Shown piece by piece: positions 43,768 through 45,999 of a DNA stretch of 45,999 nucleotides. The notes under the pieces are model-generated. The model was not told the DNA's origin. It searched no databases and saw only the letters and a program-made list of their open reading frames with translations. Made by a program: the position numbers and the translations under genes. How positions within the stretch are numbered: the stretch's first letter is position 1; the number at the start of each line of letters is the position of its first letter. Source of the stretch: Pseudomonas nitroreducens (lineage in GTDB: Bacteria; Pseudomonadota; Gammaproteobacteria; Pseudomonadales; Pseudomonadaceae); the NCBI RefSeq assembly GCF_014204515.1, contig NZ_JACHLI010000044.1, positions 2,549 through 48,547 of the forward strand. The letters are read 5' to 3'.

Positions 43768-44943
43768 GAGGGTGTAGATAAAATAAAGTAAACCCTTTGC
43801 CTCTCTTCTACACAGCATTGAGCCATGTCTAAACTGGACGCCCGCCCGCAATTGCTGCGGAGCATTACCCGCTGCTGACCAAGCTTGCTCATGCGCAGCT
43901 CTATTCCAGTCAGGCCGAATTGGCGCAAGCATTCCATGCTGAAACGGGCATCAGCGCTCATCCCGACACGTTCGCAAAGGCGTTGAAGCTGGCTGGGATT
44001 GTTCGTGTAAAGGAACGGGCCAAAGGTAGTTTCCAACCTCCCGAGCCTCGTAAGTCTTATGGCTACACCGAAGCACATCGGCGTCAGTTGCCGGAGCAAC
44101 GGTACCCCAGTTGCCTGACAGACGCAGAGTGGTCGCTGGTCGCTGATTTGTTTGAAGTATCGGGCGGTCGTGGCGTGCCACCCCTGCACTCCAGGCGCAC
44201 GCTTCTGGAGGCTTGCTGCTATGTCGTGCACACGGGATGCTCCTGGCGAATGCTGCCTCGTGAGTTTCCGCATTGGGACAATGTCTATAAAACCTTCCGA
44301 CGCTGGAGCGCTCAGGGCAAGTTTGAGCAAATGCATGATCGGCTTCGTGCCCAATGGCGAGAGCGTGTGGATCGTGATGAAAAGCCGTCAGCCGCTGTTC
44401 TGAATTCTCAATCAACGCGTAGCTCGCCCCAGGGCGGTGAAAGTGGTTACGACGCAGGCAAGACGGTGAAAGGGCGCAAGCGCAGTCTCATCGCTGTTGC
44501 CTTAGGCTTGCTGTTGGCGGTGAGCATCAGCGCAGCCAGCGTGCAGGATCGAGATGCGGCAGACGACGCGGTGACATCCTCAATGGGCAAGTACCCATCA
44601 TTGAATACCCTGTTCGTCGACAGTGCCTATGCCGGAAAGTGGGCCCAGCGCACGCAGCACACTCATTCGCTTGAAGTTCAAGTCATTTGAGGGCCAAAAA
44701 ATCGAAGTACCGGGGAATGGCATTCAGAACAAGGTGATTTGTTCACGACAGCGCCGGTTACAAGCGGCTTTGTGGTTATGCCCAAGCGTTGGGTAGTGGA
44801 GCGGACTCGCGCCTGGAATGAGCGGGCTAGGCGGTTGATCATGCACCACGACCGGTTGTTCGATGTGAGTGCAGCATGGGTGTGGCTGGCCGAGGTTCGC
44901 GTGCTTGCTCGTCGGCTTACTACTTGATTTTGTCTACACCCTC
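43768..44943 (+). mobile_element. IS5-family (IS427-type) element with inactive transposase
   Basis: The terminal repeats GAGGGTGTAGATAAAAT (43768-43784) and ATTTTGTCTACACCCTC (44927-44943) match at 16 of 17 positions and are flanked by CTA on both sides. Length 1,176 bp. It is inserted exactly at the CTAG end of the MITE-like element. Confidence 0.85.
43828..44926 (+). pseudogene. IS427-type transposase, mutated
   Basis: Fragments: MSKLDARPQLL, frameshift, EHYPLLTKLAHAQLYSSQAELAQAF, then a long frame through CLTDAEWSLVADLFEVSGGRG and GCSWRMLPREFPHWDNVYKTFRRW. The first catalytic site reads VLNSQSTRSSPQGGESGYD where the family has VLDSQS, so the catalytic Asp is Asn. The second site FVDSAYAGK is intact. 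A stop follows (44688), and the rest, PKRWVVERTRAWNERARRL with the catalytic Glu, lies in another frame. Confidence 0.8.
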
Positions 44944-44946
44944 CTA

Positions 44947-45281
44947 GAGACTTGGAGGTGTCTACGAAGCTAGAGGCCATTCAGTAACTCTTAACTACCT
45001 GTCCACCAGTTCAGGGGCAGACCAAACCTTTGCCTCTAACGATATTCAGAATTTTCCTATTAACTGAAAGCGCTACCTATCACAATATACAGCTCTTCGC
45101 TGGCGCCAATTTGGTGCCAGCGAAAGGCACAAGGAAGTGCCGCCTACCACCAGACTCTTGCAGCCAACGCAGAGTCCCAGTCTGCGTTGTTCTCGCGTGG
45201 CGAGATCAGCGGCTATAGTTGGTTGCAGCACATGTGTGCTCAGAATATTGTGGCGCCGCTTAGCAAATTTGCATCCCCTAA
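44947..45281. other. Spacer without a gene, holding two strong hairpins
   Basis: No convincing coding frame. It holds the two stem-loops listed separately (45096-45124 and 45165-45189). Confidence 0.5.
45096..45189. repeat. Two strong stem-loops 40 bases apart
   Basis: The first stem is TTCGCTGGCGCC (45096-45107) paired with GGTGCCAGCGAA (45113-45124), 11 of 12 Watson-Crick pairs plus a wobble, loop of 5. The second stem is CAACGCAGA (45165-45173) paired with TCTGCGTTG (45181-45189), perfect, loop of 7. Neither is followed by a T tract. Their role is unknown. Confidence 0.6.
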
Positions 45282-45662
45282 GAGGATGTAGACAAAATCA
45301 TGTAGTGAGCCGGCGCGCGAGTGCGCGCGCCTCGACCAGCAGTCGTTTGTGGTGCGTGATCAGTCGCTGAACCCTCTCATCTCCAGGCATGAGTCCGCTC
45401 CACCACCCAGCGCTTGAGCATCACCACGAAGCCGGTCAGGGTAGGCGGGGCGCCACAGTGAGCAGATCGCCTTGTTCTGAAGCTCCATTGCCCTGTTCTT
45501 CTATTGTTTGGCCCTCGGATCACTTGAGCGTCGACCGCGTGCGTTTGATGCATGCGTTGAGCCTTTTTTCCTGCATATGCACTGTCGACGAAGAGCGTAT
45601 TCAATGACGGGTATTTTTCCTTCGAGTAAGCCACCGCGTCATCCGCCGCGTCGCGATCCTGC
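45282..45662 (-). mobile_element. Truncated IS427-type element, opposite orientation
   Basis: The terminal repeat GAGGATGTAGACAAAAT at 45282-45298 begins it. The minus-strand transposase end reads KYPSLNTLFVDSAYAGKKAQRM, GFVVMLKRWVVERTHAW. It stops abruptly at 45662, where the 54-bp repeat begins. It is related to, but clearly different from, the element at 43768-44943. Confidence 0.75.
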
Positions 45663-45716
45663 TGGATCAGCCCCCTGAAAAGCCGGACACCGTGTCATCC
45701 TTAACGTAAGGGATAG
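45663..45716 (-). repeat. 54-bp inverted repeat, right copy
   Basis: The complement of 39992-40045, with a single difference (T in the left copy, C here, within GATGA-ACGGTG). It has replaced or interrupted the 5' part of the truncated IS427-type element. Confidence 0.9.
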
Positions 45717-45721
45717 ACATG

Positions 45722-45760
45722 GTAAGCGTCCGGGGATCCCGTCTGGTTCGGTCTCGCCCA
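45722..45760 (+). mobile_element. Possible IS66-type end
   Basis: GTAAGCGTCCGGGGATCC begins with the GTAAGCG typical of IS66-family termini. Nothing else of an IS66 element follows. Confidence 0.3.
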
Positions 45761-45828
45761 ATTAAGAGATTGTGTCCATTTAATTATGATCTGACCCCGA
45801 GAAGTTGGACATCAACATTGGGAGTGTC

Positions 45829-45999
45829 ATGGAAAAGTACACAGAGCAGGCAAAGCTCTCGGCCGTCAGAGATTATTGCTTGGGGAGCGCAGGTCACAAA
45901 GAGGTTGAATCGCACCGGATTTCGTGGAGGCCGTTTCGTTTAAGTCAGGCCGCCATGGCCTGGCTTGCTTGTTGCCGGTGGAAGTTTGCCTCAGCCTCC
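45829..45999 (+). CDS. IS3-family (IS150-like) OrfA, runs off the window
   Basis: MEKYTEQAKLSAVRDYCLGSAGHKEV is the usual start of an IS150-group OrfA (helix-turn-helix). After that the residues (SHRISWRPFRLSQ) stop looking like the family, so it may be fused or frameshifted. The frame is open to the last base. GGGAG lies six bases before the ATG. Confidence 0.55.
   Translation, partial: MEKYTEQAKLSAVRDYCLGSAGHKEVESHRISWRPFRLSQAAMAWLACCRWKFASAS

Noticed and set aside
43662..44354. 230-codon minus-strand frame over the IS427-type element
   Set aside because: It lies antisense to recognisable transposase fragments and crosses the MITE-like element; no motif.
1..45999. tRNA, rRNA or phage attachment sites
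   Set aside because: Looked for tRNA-like cloverleaf ends and rRNA motifs by eye and found none; a tRNA search program would be decisive.

Overview
The window looks like a chromosomal stretch of a Pseudomonas, with GC-rich coding regions in Pseudomonas codon style, a Bap-type biofilm adhesin and exporter of P. aeruginosa type, a DUF2388 protein and Pseudomonas-type insertion sequences. I cannot name the species. It is a patchwork: two large intact GC-rich gene blocks (1-19.3 kb and 28.3-38.6 kb) set among heavily decayed insertion-sequence debris (11.6-12.4, 19.3-28.3 and 38.8-46.0 kb).

Region 1 (1-19.3 kb, plus strand) is a type I secretion locus. The window opens inside a giant adhesin gene (bapA-like) whose visible product has 17 Ig-like domains in a regular higher-order order, two tandem 918-residue modules and an RTX-type secretion tail. 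It ends at an intrinsic terminator. After a decayed IS3-family remnant come the outer-membrane channel (bapB), the ABC exporter (bapC) and the adaptor (bapD). A TPR plus glycosyltransferase-like gene follows with no gap and may act on the adhesin or the cell surface. The start of a further gene is cut off by an IS5-family element.

Region 2 (19.3-28.3 kb) is an IS graveyard with pieces of IS5, IS3, IS66 and IS21 families. Four small minus-strand genes survive in it: a divergent CsrA-family protein most like RsmN/RsmF, a LuxR-type regulator without a usable receiver domain, a protein that is essentially the DnaB helicase N-terminal domain alone, and a 94-residue protein of unknown function with a strong ribosome binding site.

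Region 3 (28.2-38.6 kb, minus strand) is a tight five-gene operon: DUF4132 protein, MoxR-type AAA+ ATPase, DUF5682 protein, VWA (CoxE-like) protein and SWIM zinc-finger protein. It is the counterpart of E. coli yehI/yehL/yehM/yehP/yehQ. All downstream starts overlap the preceding stop. Its 3' end is fused to an IS3-family element and its 5' side is bordered by an intact IS5-family element. The two IS5-type copies (19.3 and 38.8 kb) lie in opposite orientation around regions 2 and 3.

Region 4 (40-46 kb) has an AT-rich gene for a serralysin-like RTX metalloprotease, enclosed by a 54-bp near-perfect inverted repeat (39992-40045 and 45663-45716). With it lie fragments of a filamentous haemagglutinin-type gene, IS21 and IS3 scraps, a DUF2388 gene cut at its 3' end, a roughly 100-bp MITE-like element, an IS5-family (IS427-type) element with a mutated catalytic residue, a truncated inverted relative of it, and an IS3-family orfA at the window edge.

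I saw no tRNA, rRNA or CRISPR array. Assignments rest on reading protein motifs by eye and on remembered family features; no database was searched.
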